The position numbers and the translations under genes were made by a program. Positions 1-8,048 of a stretch of DNA of 64,000 bases are shown here, one piece after another. The first letter of the stretch is position 1. Every line of letters starts with the position of its first letter. The notes under the pieces were generated by a model that was not told the origin of the DNA, made no database searches, and worked only from the letters and a program-made list of their open reading frames with translations. Origin of the DNA: Chromohalobacter sp. 11-W (lineage in GTDB: Bacteria > Pseudomonadota > Gammaproteobacteria > Pseudomonadales > Halomonadaceae); contig NZ_JARANZ010000001.1 of NCBI RefSeq assembly GCF_029889905.1, positions 124,001 to 188,000 on the forward strand, given 5' to 3'.

Positions 1-495
1 GCCACGCCAGGTGAAAGACACGGGCCATAGGTGTTGGTCGCCATTCGTGAACGCGGCCCACAGCGCGGCATAGGAATGTCTCACCTCGGGATGCGGCGTC
101 TCCGGCAACAACTCGGCGAGTGGCCACAGCACGAATGCGTGGTGGAGGATCTCGTCACGCGGGAGGTCGACGCCTTCGATATGGCCGCATCGATCGCCCA
201 CCGTGAGCAGGTCGATATCCAGGGTGCGCGGGCTGAACTTGGGGCTGCCCGGCAGGCGCCCATTGTCGGCCTCGATCTGTTTGCACCAGGTCTGCAGCTC
301 GCCGACCGTGAGGGTGGAGTGGAACGCTGCGACAAGGTTGTAAAAATTGCGCCCGTCCTCGAAGCCGACCGGTTCGCTTTCGAAGACGCGCGATACCTGC
401 ACGTCTCCGAAGGTGTCGGCGAGGGCGTCGAGACAGGCGAGGACGTGGCGTTCGCGGTCGATATTGCTGCCGATGCTGACGGTCACCTGTGTCAT
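1..495 (-). CDS. folK: 6-hydroxymethyl-7,8-dihydropterin pyrophosphokinase, 3' end cut by the window
   Basis: FolK transfers pyrophosphate from ATP to 6-hydroxymethyl-7,8-dihydropterin, the step before dihydropteroate synthesis in folate biosynthesis (cytosolic). The reverse-strand frame opens with MTQVTVSIGSNIDRE and stays open to base 1, giving 165 codons, close to full family length. It carries the FolK signature, with the run PRTLDIDLL near residues 90-98 and the YNLVAAF segment near residue 50. The ATG at 495 overlaps the folB stop codon as ATGA, so the two genes are translationally coupled. Folate supply suits the tetrahydrofolate-dependent reactions further along, but this adjacency is common and may carry no meaning. 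The stop codon is not visible. Confidence 0.9.
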   Translation of the reverse strand, partial: MTQVTVSIGSNIDRERHVLACLDALADTFGDVQVSRVFESEPVGFEDGRNFYNLVAAFHSTLTVGELQTWCKQIEADNGRLPGSPKFSPRTLDIDLLTVGDRCGHIEGVDLPRDEILHHAFVLWPLAELLPETPHPEVRHSYAALWAAFTNGDQHLWPVSFTWRG

Positions 496-845
496 GCCTG
501 CCCCCGCGTGATACGTACGCCCACGCTGGCGGCATTGGCGACGGCGCCGGGTTTACGGACGGTCAGGCTGAGCCAGGCGATGGCGAATTCCTGGCGCAGG
601 ACCTCGGCCAGACGTTCGGCAAAGGTTTCGACCAGCGCGAACTGATGGGCCTCGGCGAATGCGCCAATACGCTCGCTGATGGCGGCGTAGTCGAGTGTCA
701 GTTGGATATCGTCCCGGTCTGCGGCGGGGCGGATGTCGGTCGCCAGTTCGAGATCCAGCCGCAGCCGCTGGCGAAGGGTGCGCTCCCAGTCGTAGACACC
801 GATGACGGTGTCTACTTCCAGTGCCTCGATCAGCACGTGATCCAC
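492..845 (-). CDS. folB: dihydroneopterin aldolase
   Basis: FolB converts 7,8-dihydroneopterin to 6-hydroxymethyl-7,8-dihydropterin and glycolaldehyde, feeding FolK directly downstream. The 117-residue product has the usual length. It starts with (M)DHVLIEALEVDTVIGVYDWE, where the VIGVYDWER segment near residues 14-22 is the family hallmark, and the central LDYAAIS motif is also present. The start is GTG (bases 843-845 on the plus strand read cac). The 3' end overlaps folK by 4 bases. FolB and PlsY are encoded back to back on opposite strands, a common gammaproteobacterial arrangement, with about 150 bases between them for both promoters. Confidence 0.92.
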   Translation of the reverse strand: MDHVLIEALEVDTVIGVYDWERTLRQRLRLDLELATDIRPAADRDDIQLTLDYAAISERIGAFAEAHQFALVETFAERLAEVLRQEFAIAWLSLTVRKPGAVANAASVGVRITRGQA

Positions 846-996
846 GGCGTATCCTCATTAGGTCGGGCGTTCATGCGGCGAAGTCTGGTCAGTGCTTCGC
901 GGCGTCGCAAACCTTAGATTGTACGTCATGGAGGTGGCAGAATCATGGGCGGGGCCTATGCATCGGTGTCGCCCACGCCATGAGGGAGTCCAACCC

Positions 997-1626
997 ATGT
1001 CTCCAGTCTTGCCCGTCGCTGCCTTGGTGGTTGCCGGCTATCTGAGCGGATCGCTGCTCGGCGCCGTCTGGGTGTGTCGTGCGCTAGGGCGTCGCGATCC
1101 GCGTTACGCGGGATCGCGCAACCCCGGGTTTTCGAATGTCTTGCGCGTGCATGGGGCGGTGCCAGCCGCCTTGACCCTGGCGGTCGATGCGGCCAAGGCG
1201 ATGCCGGTGCTCTGGGTGGCGCAACGCGAGGCGTTGCCGTTGTGGATACAAGGCGCGGTGGGATTGTCGGTGCTGGTGGGGCATAGCTATCCAGCATGGC
1301 ATCGTGGACGCGGTGGCAAGGCCGTGGCCAGTGCCTTTGGCGTGCTGCTGATGATCGCTACGCCGGTGGCCTGGGTGTGCGCTCTATGCTGGGTACTCTT
1401 GGCGTGGCGCTCGCGTACTGCGGCGGTGGCGTCGCTGGCTGCGGCTTTGCTCGCCCCCTTGGCTAGCTACTGGTTGGCGCGCGAGGCGACGCTGGTAGTG
1501 AGTGTCTTCTCAGGGTTGGTGTTGGTGCGTCATGCCTGGAATATTCGCCGCCTGGGGCAGGGCGGTGAGCCGGGGCTTGCACGCTCCTCGCGCGAAGAAG
1601 GTGGCGTCAGGCCACCGGAGGAGTGA
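997..1626 (+). CDS. plsY: acyl-phosphate:glycerol-3-phosphate acyltransferase
   Basis: PlsY is an inner-membrane enzyme that moves an acyl group from acyl-phosphate to glycerol-3-phosphate, the first step of phospholipid synthesis. The 209-residue product is strongly hydrophobic with about five membrane segments. The three PlsY motifs can be placed: [12 protein letters not shown] (39-50), a GHSYP...GRGGKAV stretch (95-110), and HAWNIRRL near residue 180. The start at 997 was chosen because GAGGGAG lies at a good distance and the protein then begins in its first membrane helix. A longer in-frame extension back to 892 lacks family similarity. The 3' end overlaps the convergent tsaD end by 20 bases. 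The C-terminal 25 residues are polar and look unconserved. Confidence 0.9.
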   Translation: MSPVLPVAALVVAGYLSGSLLGAVWVCRALGRRDPRYAGSRNPGFSNVLRVHGAVPAALTLAVDAAKAMPVLWVAQREALPLWIQGAVGLSVLVGHSYPAWHRGRGGKAVASAFGVLLMIATPVAWVCALCWVLLAWRSRTAAVASLAAALLAPLASYWLAREATLVVSVFSGLVLVRHAWNIRRLGQGGEPGLARSSREEGGVRPPEE

Positions 1627-2638
1627 GCGTTGCCAGCGGCCAGCGTGGCGTCGCCTGCATGGTCGCGTCGTCGCGCTCGCCGGCGAGCAAGCGTTGCGCA
1701 CCGACGTAGGCGATCATCGCGCCGTTGTCGGTGCAGAAGCGTCCACGCGGATAAAAAGCCTGCGCCTGGCGTTTGGCGGTGGCATGGTCGAGACGTTCGC
1801 GCAGGCGATGATTGGCGCTGACGCCGCCGGCCACCACGAGACGCTTGAGCCCCGTGGCATCGAGGGCGCGGCGGCACTTGATGACCAGAGTATCGACGAC
1901 GGCTTCCTCGAAGGCGCGCGCGATATCGGCGCGGTCCTGATCGCTGAGGGGGCCGGCTTCCTGGAGCTTGCGGGCGGTGGTCAAGGTGTGTGTCTTGAGC
2001 CCGGAGAAGCTGAAGTCGAGCCCCGGCCGGTCGGTCATGGGGCGCGGAAAACGAAACCGGGTGGGATCGCCGCGTTCGGCGAGCTTGGCCACCTGTGGGC
2101 CGCCGGGGTAGGGCAGGTCGAGCATCTTGGCGGCCTTATCGAAGGCTTCGCCCGCGGCATCGTCGACCGACTCGCCGAGCAAACGATAGCGCCCGAGTCC
2201 GTGCACCTCGACGAGCTGCGTATGCCCGCCCGAGACCAGTAACGCCACGAATGGAAAGTCAGGCGGCGTGTCCTCGAGCATCGGCGCCAGCAGATGCCCT
2301 TCCATGTGGTGGACGCCAAGTACCGGGATGCCCCAGGCGCGAGCCAGGCCATGCGCGGTCGAGGCGCCTACCATCAGGGCGCCGACCAGTCCGGGCCCGG
2401 CCGTGTAAGCGATGGCATCGAGTTCAGCACCGTCAAGCGTGGCTTCGTCGAGCACTTGGCGAATTAGTGGCAGCAATTTGCGAGTATGATCGCGCGAAGC
2501 GAGCTCTGGCACTACGCCGCCGAATTCGGCATGCATCGCCATTTGGCTATGCAGTGCATCGGCGATCAGGCCACGCTCGGTATCGTAGATGGCGACGCCG
2601 GTTTCGTCGCAGGAGGTCTCGATGCCCAATACCCGCAT
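1607..2638 (-). CDS. tsaD: tRNA N6-threonylcarbamoyladenosine transferase TsaD
   Basis: TsaD (formerly Gcp/YgjD) transfers threonylcarbamoyl to A37 of ANN-decoding tRNAs, working with TsaB and TsaE. The product has 343 residues, typical for bacteria. It opens with [16 protein letters not shown], the ASKHA-fold start. The metal-binding HMEGH motif lies at 111-115 and [11 protein letters not shown] near residue 280. The gene is divergent from rpsU, the classical gammaproteobacterial neighbourhood (tsaD / rpsU-dnaG-rpoD). Its last codons overlap plsY tail to tail, so neither gene has an intrinsic terminator in the overlap. Confidence 0.95.
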   Translation of the reverse strand: MRVLGIETSCDETGVAIYDTERGLIADALHSQMAMHAEFGGVVPELASRDHTRKLLPLIRQVLDEATLDGAELDAIAYTAGPGLVGALMVGASTAHGLARAWGIPVLGVHHMEGHLLAPMLEDTPPDFPFVALLVSGGHTQLVEVHGLGRYRLLGESVDDAAGEAFDKAAKMLDLPYPGGPQVAKLAERGDPTRFRFPRPMTDRPGLDFSFSGLKTHTLTTARKLQEAGPLSDQDRADIARAFEEAVVDTLVIKCRRALDATGLKRLVVAGGVSANHRLRERLDHATAKRQAQAFYPRGRFCTDNGAMIAYVGAQRLLAGERDDATMQATPRWPLATLTPPVA

Positions 2639-2734
2639 GTGTCGTCATTTCCCGCTATCCCATGAAGCCCGCTATTCTACGCCTTTCGCGGCGTGCGTGG
2701 CAGGGGCCGTCAGGTAAACGCTCGGGTAAAGGCT

Positions 2735-2763
2735 TTGCAAAGCGATCTTACGGCGACTAGAAT
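2735..2763 (+). promoter_or_regulatory. sigma-70 promoter for rpsU (macromolecular synthesis operon)
   Basis: A -35 box TTGCAA (2735-2740) and a -10 box TAGAAT (2758-2763) are separated by exactly 17 bases. They lie about 120 bases before the rpsU start in the tsaD/rpsU divergent gap. Both boxes are close to consensus, making this the clearest promoter in the window. In relatives the operon is also read from internal promoters before rpoD. Confidence 0.65.
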
Positions 2764-2881
2764 ACTGTGTTCTGCAAGACTGGGTCGTGCACTCGTCATG
2801 CCGTTGGCAATCGCTAAACATGGGCTGACTAGGTGTGCGTTCAATCCGAACTCATCTTTCCTAAAGGTAGGTGATTGGTTA

Positions 2882-3097
2882 ATGCCTTCTGTAAAAGTAC
2901 GTGATAACGAGCCGTTCGACGTCGCTCTGCGGCGTTTCAAACGTTCTTGCGAAAAAGGCGGCGTTCTCTCCGAAGTCCGTCGTCGTGAGACTTATGAAAA
3001 GCCCACCGCAGTGCGCAAGCGCAAGGCTGCTGCGGCGGTCAAGCGTCATGCCAAGAAGCTGCAGCGCGAGCGCAAGCGTTTCGAACGGCTGTATTGA
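2882..3097 (+). CDS. rpsU: 30S ribosomal protein S21 (bS21)
   Basis: The 71-residue basic protein [16 protein letters not shown]... is bS21, a small-subunit protein needed for efficient initiation on natural mRNAs. The length and the KPTAVRKRK / [10 protein letters not shown] tail are diagnostic. The start at 2882 is the canonical MPSVKV; a possible extension to 2693 would add residues foreign to the family. It is the first gene of the rpsU-dnaG-rpoD block. A terminator-like hairpin follows and probably makes rpsU expression exceed that of dnaG. Confidence 0.97.
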   Translation: MPSVKVRDNEPFDVALRRFKRSCEKGGVLSEVRRRETYEKPTAVRKRKAAAAVKRHAKKLQRERKRFERLY

Positions 3098-3138
3098 TCC
3101 GTACTAGAAGCGGCCTCGGTCGCTTCTAAGAGGGACGC

Positions 3139-3171
3139 CAAGCGGCTGCCATCAGGTGGCCGCTTGTTTTT
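3139..3171 (+). terminator. attenuating terminator between rpsU and dnaG
   Basis: The 8-bp stem caagcggc (3139-3146) / gccgcttg (3159-3166) extends inward by further pairs around an atca loop and is followed by a run of T at 3167-3171. The place matches the partial terminator known between rpsU and dnaG in enterobacteria, which lowers primase output relative to S21. Confidence 0.7.
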
Positions 3172-3249
3172 CCCACCCCGCTGTTTCCGCGATGCCTGGC
3201 TCCGTGATTTCCGCGATACAGACAACGTTTCGTCGAGCGCTTCCCCGCC

Positions 3250-5091
3250 ATGGCTGGACAGATACCTCAACGCTTCATCGATGATTTGCTGGCTCGCACC
3301 GACGTGGTCGAGATCGTCGGCGAGCGCGTTCAGCTCAAGAAGGCCGGTCGCAACTACTCGGGCCTTTGTCCCTTCCATCAGGAAAAATCGCCATCGTTTA
3401 CCGTCAGTGCCGAGAAGCAGTTCTATCACTGTTTCGGTTGCGGCGTGCACGGCAATGCGCTGCGCTTCTTGATGGAGTTCGATAATCTGCGCTTTCCCGA
3501 GGCGATCGAGCAGTTGGCGTCGCGCTTGGGCCTGGACGTTCCGCGTGAAGGCGATGACGATCCACGTGCCCAACAGCGCGAGCAGCGTCGAGAAGAAGCG
3601 GTCAACTTGCTCGAGTTGTCGGCGAGCTTCTTCCGAGAGCGCTTGGTGATGGCCGAGGGGAGTGACGCTCGTGATTATCTCGAGCGGCGCGGGTTGTCCG
3701 AAGATATCGTGCGTGAGTTCGGGATCGGCTTCGCCCCGGACAAGTGGGAGGCGCTCAAGCGCCATTTGGGCGAGCGTGGCATCAGCGATGCGGTGCAGAT
3801 CGAATACGGACTGTTGGTGCATCGTGAGGACTCCGGGCGCAGCTACGACCGCTTTCGCAATCGTGTGATGTTCCCGATCCGCGATTGGAAGGGGCGCACC
3901 ATTGCGTTCGGTGGGCGCGTGCTCGGGGACGCCAAGCCCAAGTATCTTAACTCGCCCGAGACGCCGGTGTTCCACAAGGGGCGCGAGCTATACGGCCTCT
4001 ACGAAGCGCGTCAGGCCAATGCGCGGTTGGAACGCATGCTGGTCGTCGAGGGTTACATGGATGTCGTGGCGCTGGCCCAGTTCGGGATTCGCAATGCCTG
4101 TGCCACCTTGGGGACCTCGCTCAGCGAAGATCATTTGCAGCGTCTGTTCCGCCTGGTGGGCGAGGTGGTGTTTTGTTTCGATGGCGATCAGGCCGGGCGC
4201 CAAGCGGCACGCCGCGCGTTGGAGACAGTGCTGCCGTCGATGATCGATGGGCGCCAGGTGCGCTTTCTGTTTCTTCCAGAAGGCGAAGATCCGGACACCC
4301 TGATACGTCGTGAAGGCACCGAGGCCTTCGAGAATCGGGTGCTATGTGCTGCGCCTCTTTCGGAGTTTCTCTTCGATCAGGCGGCCGAGGGGCGCGACCT
4401 CAAGCATATCGAAGAGCGTGAGCGCTTCGTCACCACGGTATTGCGCGCCTTGGAGCGTCTGCCTGAAGGCGTTTTGAAATCGCTGTTGCTGCGCGAACTA
4501 TCGCAGCGAACGGGCGTCGAACAAGCGAACTTTCAGGCATTGCTGGCACGTGCCGATAAGACACATGGCAGCCAAGATTCTGGCTTCGCCGAGGTGCAGG
4601 AGGGAGTGCCTCCCGAGACGACGCCTCAGCGAGAGGGGACGGGTGGACGCCGTGGCGCTCTGAGTCTCGCCGGTCGCTTGCTGCATTTGTTGGTGCATGA
4701 GCCTGGCTTGGTGGGACGTTTGCCCGAGTCGCTCGACTGGTGCCCCGACGACGAGGGCGATGGCGCACTGTGTCACGAAGTGGTGCGCTTGATCCGCGCG
4801 GGGGGTTACCGCAACGCCCAAGTCTTGCTGGCGCATTTTCATGGCACGCCCGAAGGTGAGCGACTAGCCTGGCTGGCGCGTCGGGAGCTATTGATGCCAC
4901 GCGACGCACGCGGCGTCGAGGTGGAAGGCCTGGTCGAGGGGTTGCGTCAACGTCATTCGCAGCGTTCGCCGCAGGAAGAGTATGACGCCTTGTTGGCCCG
5001 GATGCAGGCTGGGGAGTCTCTGTCTAGAGAGGAACGCCAGCAGTTGAACGAGCTGCTGATGGAGTTGAAGGGCGGTGCTCGTTCAATATGA
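3250..5091 (+). CDS. dnaG: DNA primase
   Basis: DnaG makes the RNA primers for chromosomal replication, acting with the DnaB helicase. The product has 613 residues. The N-terminal CHC2 zinc-binding domain has its ligands at C40, H43, C61 and C64. The TOPRIM catalytic core follows, with EGYMD at 267-271 and FDGD at 310-313 providing the acidic metal ligands. The C-terminal third, after a low-conservation linker near 430-460, corresponds to the helicase-binding domain. The gene sits between rpsU and rpoD as expected. The start MAGQIPQRFIDDLL matches the family, although the ribosome-binding site is weak. Confidence 0.97.
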   Translation: MAGQIPQRFIDDLLARTDVVEIVGERVQLKKAGRNYSGLCPFHQEKSPSFTVSAEKQFYHCFGCGVHGNALRFLMEFDNLRFPEAIEQLASRLGLDVPREGDDDPRAQQREQRREEAVNLLELSASFFRERLVMAEGSDARDYLERRGLSEDIVREFGIGFAPDKWEALKRHLGERGISDAVQIEYGLLVHREDSGRSYDRFRNRVMFPIRDWKGRTIAFGGRVLGDAKPKYLNSPETPVFHKGRELYGLYEARQANARLERMLVVEGYMDVVALAQFGIRNACATLGTSLSEDHLQRLFRLVGEVVFCFDGDQAGRQAARRALETVLPSMIDGRQVRFLFLPEGEDPDTLIRREGTEAFENRVLCAAPLSEFLFDQAAEGRDLKHIEERERFVTTVLRALERLPEGVLKSLLLRELSQRTGVEQANFQALLARADKTHGSQDSGFAEVQEGVPPETTPQREGTGGRRGALSLAGRLLHLLVHEPGLVGRLPESLDWCPDDEGDGALCHEVVRLIRAGGYRNAQVLLAHFHGTPEGERLAWLARRELLMPRDARGVEVEGLVEGLRQRHSQRSPQEEYDALLARMQAGESLSREERQQLNELLMELKGGARSI

Positions 5092-5215
5092 CGGTCGTGG
5101 GGAAGATGCCTGCCGCGACGGGTTGAATTGGCGCAAAACGTCGCCATTTACTAGGCAATATCGAAAAGGGTAGCCGAACACACTAGCACACCTGGATGAC
5201 AAGACAAATACGACA

Positions 5216-5246
5216 CTGGCAGTAAAATGTCCTTAGCGGCTATACT
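5216..5246 (+). promoter_or_regulatory. possible rpoD promoter
   Basis: The 219-base gap between dnaG and rpoD holds a good -10 box TATACT at 5241-5246, with only a poor -35 candidate (ctggca/tggcag, 5216-5222) at an 18-19 base spacing. rpoD commonly has its own internal promoter here, but this one is a pattern guess. Confidence 0.35.
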
Positions 5247-5310
5247 GGCAGGCTTAGCAGCGTTTCGATCCGTTCGCTTCCAGGTGCTCCATTGTCGAGA
5301 TAGGGTTTCT

Positions 5311-7155
5311 ATGGCTGGAAATACGCAGCAGTCACGTCTGAAGGAGTTGATCGCCCAGGGTAAGGAGCAAGGCTTCCTGACCTATGCGGAGGTCAATGAC
5401 CACCTTCCCGAGGATATCGCCGATCCCGATCAGGTGGAAGACATCATCGCGATGATCAACGACATGGGTATCAGCGTCGTCGAGGAAGCACCTGACGAAG
5501 ATACCCTGATGATGTCAGATCAATCTACCGACGAGTCGGCGGCGGAAGAAGCCGTCGCTGCCTTGGCGGCGGTCGAGAGCGACGTCGGGCGGACCACCGA
5601 TCCCGTGCGCATGTATATGCGTGAGATGGGGACGGTGGGCTTGTTGACGCGCGAAGGCGAGATCGAGATCGCCAAGCGCATCGAGGAAGGCACCCGCGAG
5701 GTGATGTCTTCACTGGCTTATCTGCCGGGGGCCGTGGACTCCGTCCTCGCAGCCTATGACGCCACTCAGGACGAGGAAGCGCCGGGGCGGCTTTCCGATT
5801 TGTTCTCGGGCTTCATCGATCCCGATGAGGGGATTCCCGGTGTGGCCGAGGCGGATGTTCCCGAGCCCGAGCCCGAGCGTAATGCCGTGGACGGTGATGC
5901 TTCCGAAGACGATGACGATGCCGAGGAAGAAGAAACCGGCGGCGGCCCGGATCCCGAGGAAGCGAAGGCGCGTTTCGAGCAGATTCGCGAACAGAACGAG
6001 CGTGCCAAGGCCGCGATCGACAAGCATGGGCTGGGGTCGTCGGACGCGAATCAAGAGCAAGCGCGTCTTGCCGAGCTGTTCTCGCCGATCAAGCTGGTGC
6101 CCAAGCACTTCGAGCGTCTCGTGGGACAGGTGCGCATCAGCATCGAGCAGATCCGTGGCCAGGAAAAGGCCATCATGCAGCTCTTCGTGAAGCAGGCGAA
6201 GGTGCCGCGCAAGACCTTCATCGGCTCCTTCCCTGGCGCCGAGTCCGATCTCGAATGGCTGGACCGTTTCAAGGCCAAGCATTCCAAGTACGCCGAGCGT
6301 ATCGAGCCATTCCGTGCCGATATCCTGCGTGCCCAGCGCAAGATCGGCTTCGAGGAAGAAATGGTGTGCTTGCCGGTCACCAACATCAAAGAGGTCAATC
6401 GCCGGCTGTCGATTGGTGAGGCCAAGGCGCGTCGTGCCAAGAAGGAAATGGTCGAGGCAAACCTGCGTCTGGTGATCTCGATCGCCAAGAAGTATACCAA
6501 CCGCGGGCTGCAATTCCTGGATCTCATTCAGGAAGGCAACATCGGGTTGATGAAGGCGGTCGATAAGTTCGAATACCGCCGTGGCTACAAGTTCTCGACG
6601 TATGCCACTTGGTGGATTCGCCAGGCGATCACGCGCTCCATCGCCGACCAGGCACGCACCATCCGTATTCCGGTGCACATGATCGAGACCATCAACAAGC
6701 TCAACCGCGTCTCACGCCAGATGTTGCAGGAAATGGGCCGCGAGCCGACCCCGGAAGAGCTGGGCGAACGCCTCGAGATGCCGGAAGACAAGGTTCGCAA
6801 GGTGCTCAAGATCGCCAAAGAGCCGATCTCCATGGAGACGCCGATCGGCGACGATGATGACTCGCATCTCGGTGATTTCATCGAGGATGGCACTATGCTG
6901 CTGCCGATCGACTTGGCCACCGGTGAGGGCCTGATCGAGGCGACCCGCAACGTGCTGGGCGGTTTGACGGCGCGCGAAGCCAAGGTGCTGCGCATGCGCT
7001 TCGGGATCGACATGAATACCGACCACACGCTAGAAGAGGTTGGTAAGCAGTTCGATGTGACCCGTGAGCGCATTCGCCAAATCGAAGCCAAGGCGCTGCG
7101 CAAGCTGCGTCATCCGTCACGTTCCGAGCCGTTGCGCACTTTCCTCGACGAGTGA
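5311..7155 (+). CDS. rpoD: RNA polymerase primary sigma factor (sigma-70, RpoD)
   Basis: RpoD directs core RNA polymerase to housekeeping promoters. The product has 614 residues. Region 1.1 begins with [17 protein letters not shown] long acidic non-conserved segment lies near 185-225. Region 2 contains [16 protein letters not shown] (melting and -10 recognition), and region 4.2 near the C-terminus has [18 protein letters not shown] for -35 contact. The start at 5311 (MAGNTQQSR) is the canonical one; a 28-residue in-frame extension to 5227 overlaps the putative promoter and is rejected. It is the last gene of the macromolecular synthesis block and is followed by a strong terminator. Confidence 0.97.
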   Translation: MAGNTQQSRLKELIAQGKEQGFLTYAEVNDHLPEDIADPDQVEDIIAMINDMGISVVEEAPDEDTLMMSDQSTDESAAEEAVAALAAVESDVGRTTDPVRMYMREMGTVGLLTREGEIEIAKRIEEGTREVMSSLAYLPGAVDSVLAAYDATQDEEAPGRLSDLFSGFIDPDEGIPGVAEADVPEPEPERNAVDGDASEDDDDAEEEETGGGPDPEEAKARFEQIREQNERAKAAIDKHGLGSSDANQEQARLAELFSPIKLVPKHFERLVGQVRISIEQIRGQEKAIMQLFVKQAKVPRKTFIGSFPGAESDLEWLDRFKAKHSKYAERIEPFRADILRAQRKIGFEEEMVCLPVTNIKEVNRRLSIGEAKARRAKKEMVEANLRLVISIAKKYTNRGLQFLDLIQEGNIGLMKAVDKFEYRRGYKFSTYATWWIRQAITRSIADQARTIRIPVHMIETINKLNRVSRQMLQEMGREPTPEELGERLEMPEDKVRKVLKIAKEPISMETPIGDDDDSHLGDFIEDGTMLLPIDLATGEGLIEATRNVLGGLTAREAKVLRMRFGIDMNTDHTLEEVGKQFDVTRERIRQIEAKALRKLRHPSRSEPLRTFLDE

Positions 7156-7174
7156 ACGAAGCGAAAGCAAAAAA

Positions 7175-7201
7175 CCCGCGAGTTAGCTCGCGGGTTTTTT
7201 T
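7175..7201 (+). terminator. rho-independent terminator of rpoD
   Basis: The perfect 8-bp stem cccgcgag / ctcgcggg (7175-7182 and 7187-7194, loop ttag) is followed by seven T (7195-7201) and preceded by a run of A, so it could serve both rpoD and the convergent gene at 7228. Confidence 0.9.
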
Positions 7202-7227
7202 ATGCTTTACGTATGATGGTGGCCGTT

Positions 7228-7872
7228 TCAGCCATGATGGCGGAAGCGTCGACGCACCAGTAGCACCAGTTCGATGCAAGCAAAGAAGAGCAGCATGTAC
7301 CCGGCCAGCTCGGTAACTTCCTCGGCTGCGTCTTTGATGACGCGCTGATAATGATCGCCGAGCATGGCTTCCCAGAACGCGGAGCGGCCATAAAGGCGCG
7401 AGAAAACATACGTCGTGAGGAAGCCGGCGGCAAACATTCCGAAGCCAAGGCTGTTGGAGATCGACTTGAACTCCTCGGCAAAGGCATGTCGATGGCGAAT
7501 CACCACGAACAGAGTCGGCAGCACGATCAGGGTCACGATCACCTGCCAGGCACCGTCGAAGACGTAGATGTCCAGCCAAGCGTCATTTTCCCGGACGAAG
7601 GACGCGAACAGGAACGTCCCCAGCAATAGGCTGACATGAGGAATGGTGTCGGGATGGCGGTATATGTAGGCCATCAGCAACGAGCTGAGCAGCAACAATG
7701 CCGACTGCGTGAGCTCGGTCAGTGACGTCTCGGAAAACTGGTCGACGCCGGATTGAGCGTCCAGCATCACCAGCTGCATGATGCCGGCGACGATCAAGAT
7801 ATAGCAAAGTGCGCGAAGGAGGATCGCCTTGAAGCCGAAGGGGGCTTCGGGAGGCTGGGGCGAATGCGTCAT
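7228..7872 (-). CDS. inner-membrane protein of unknown function
   Basis: The 214-residue product has a short polar N-terminus, then at least five hydrophobic stretches (near residues 15-35, 50-72, 80-95, 107-125 and 185-205). The C-terminus is positively charged (RRRFRHHG), which suggests a cytoplasmic end. I recognise no catalytic motif. A loop near 165-180 is acidic (DAAEEVTE). It converges on rpoD and shares that gene's terminator region. Its start lies divergent from the cNMP/CBS/DUF294 gene, with about 176 bases between. It could be a small sensor or stress membrane protein, but nothing in the sequence decides this. Confidence 0.6.
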   Translation of the reverse strand: MTHSPQPPEAPFGFKAILLRALCYILIVAGIMQLVMLDAQSGVDQFSETSLTELTQSALLLLSSLLMAYIYRHPDTIPHVSLLLGTFLFASFVRENDAWLDIYVFDGAWQVIVTLIVLPTLFVVIRHRHAFAEEFKSISNSLGFGMFAAGFLTTYVFSRLYGRSAFWEAMLGDHYQRVIKDAAEEVTELAGYMLLFFACIELVLLVRRRFRHHG

Positions 7873-8048
7873 ACGGGTCTCTGGCGTGCGTCGAAGCGAC
7901 AGTGATTAGGGTGTCGAAGAATGTTTAATATTAGCAGGAAAACGACTCTTAAGAAACACCGTTTCCGATCTTCAAGGTAGCCCTTTACAGAACCTGGGGA
8001 GAATCTCAGACTAACGGTATTGTCCTACCATTGTCGGAGAGCGGTCGC

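Noticed and set aside
3046-3975. 309-codon minus-strand frame across rpsU and dnaG
   Set aside because: It overlaps two essential genes and the rpsU terminator and has no protein signature.
5710-6678. 322-codon minus-strand frame in rpoD
   Set aside because: Antisense shadow generated by regular GC-rich codon use in rpoD.
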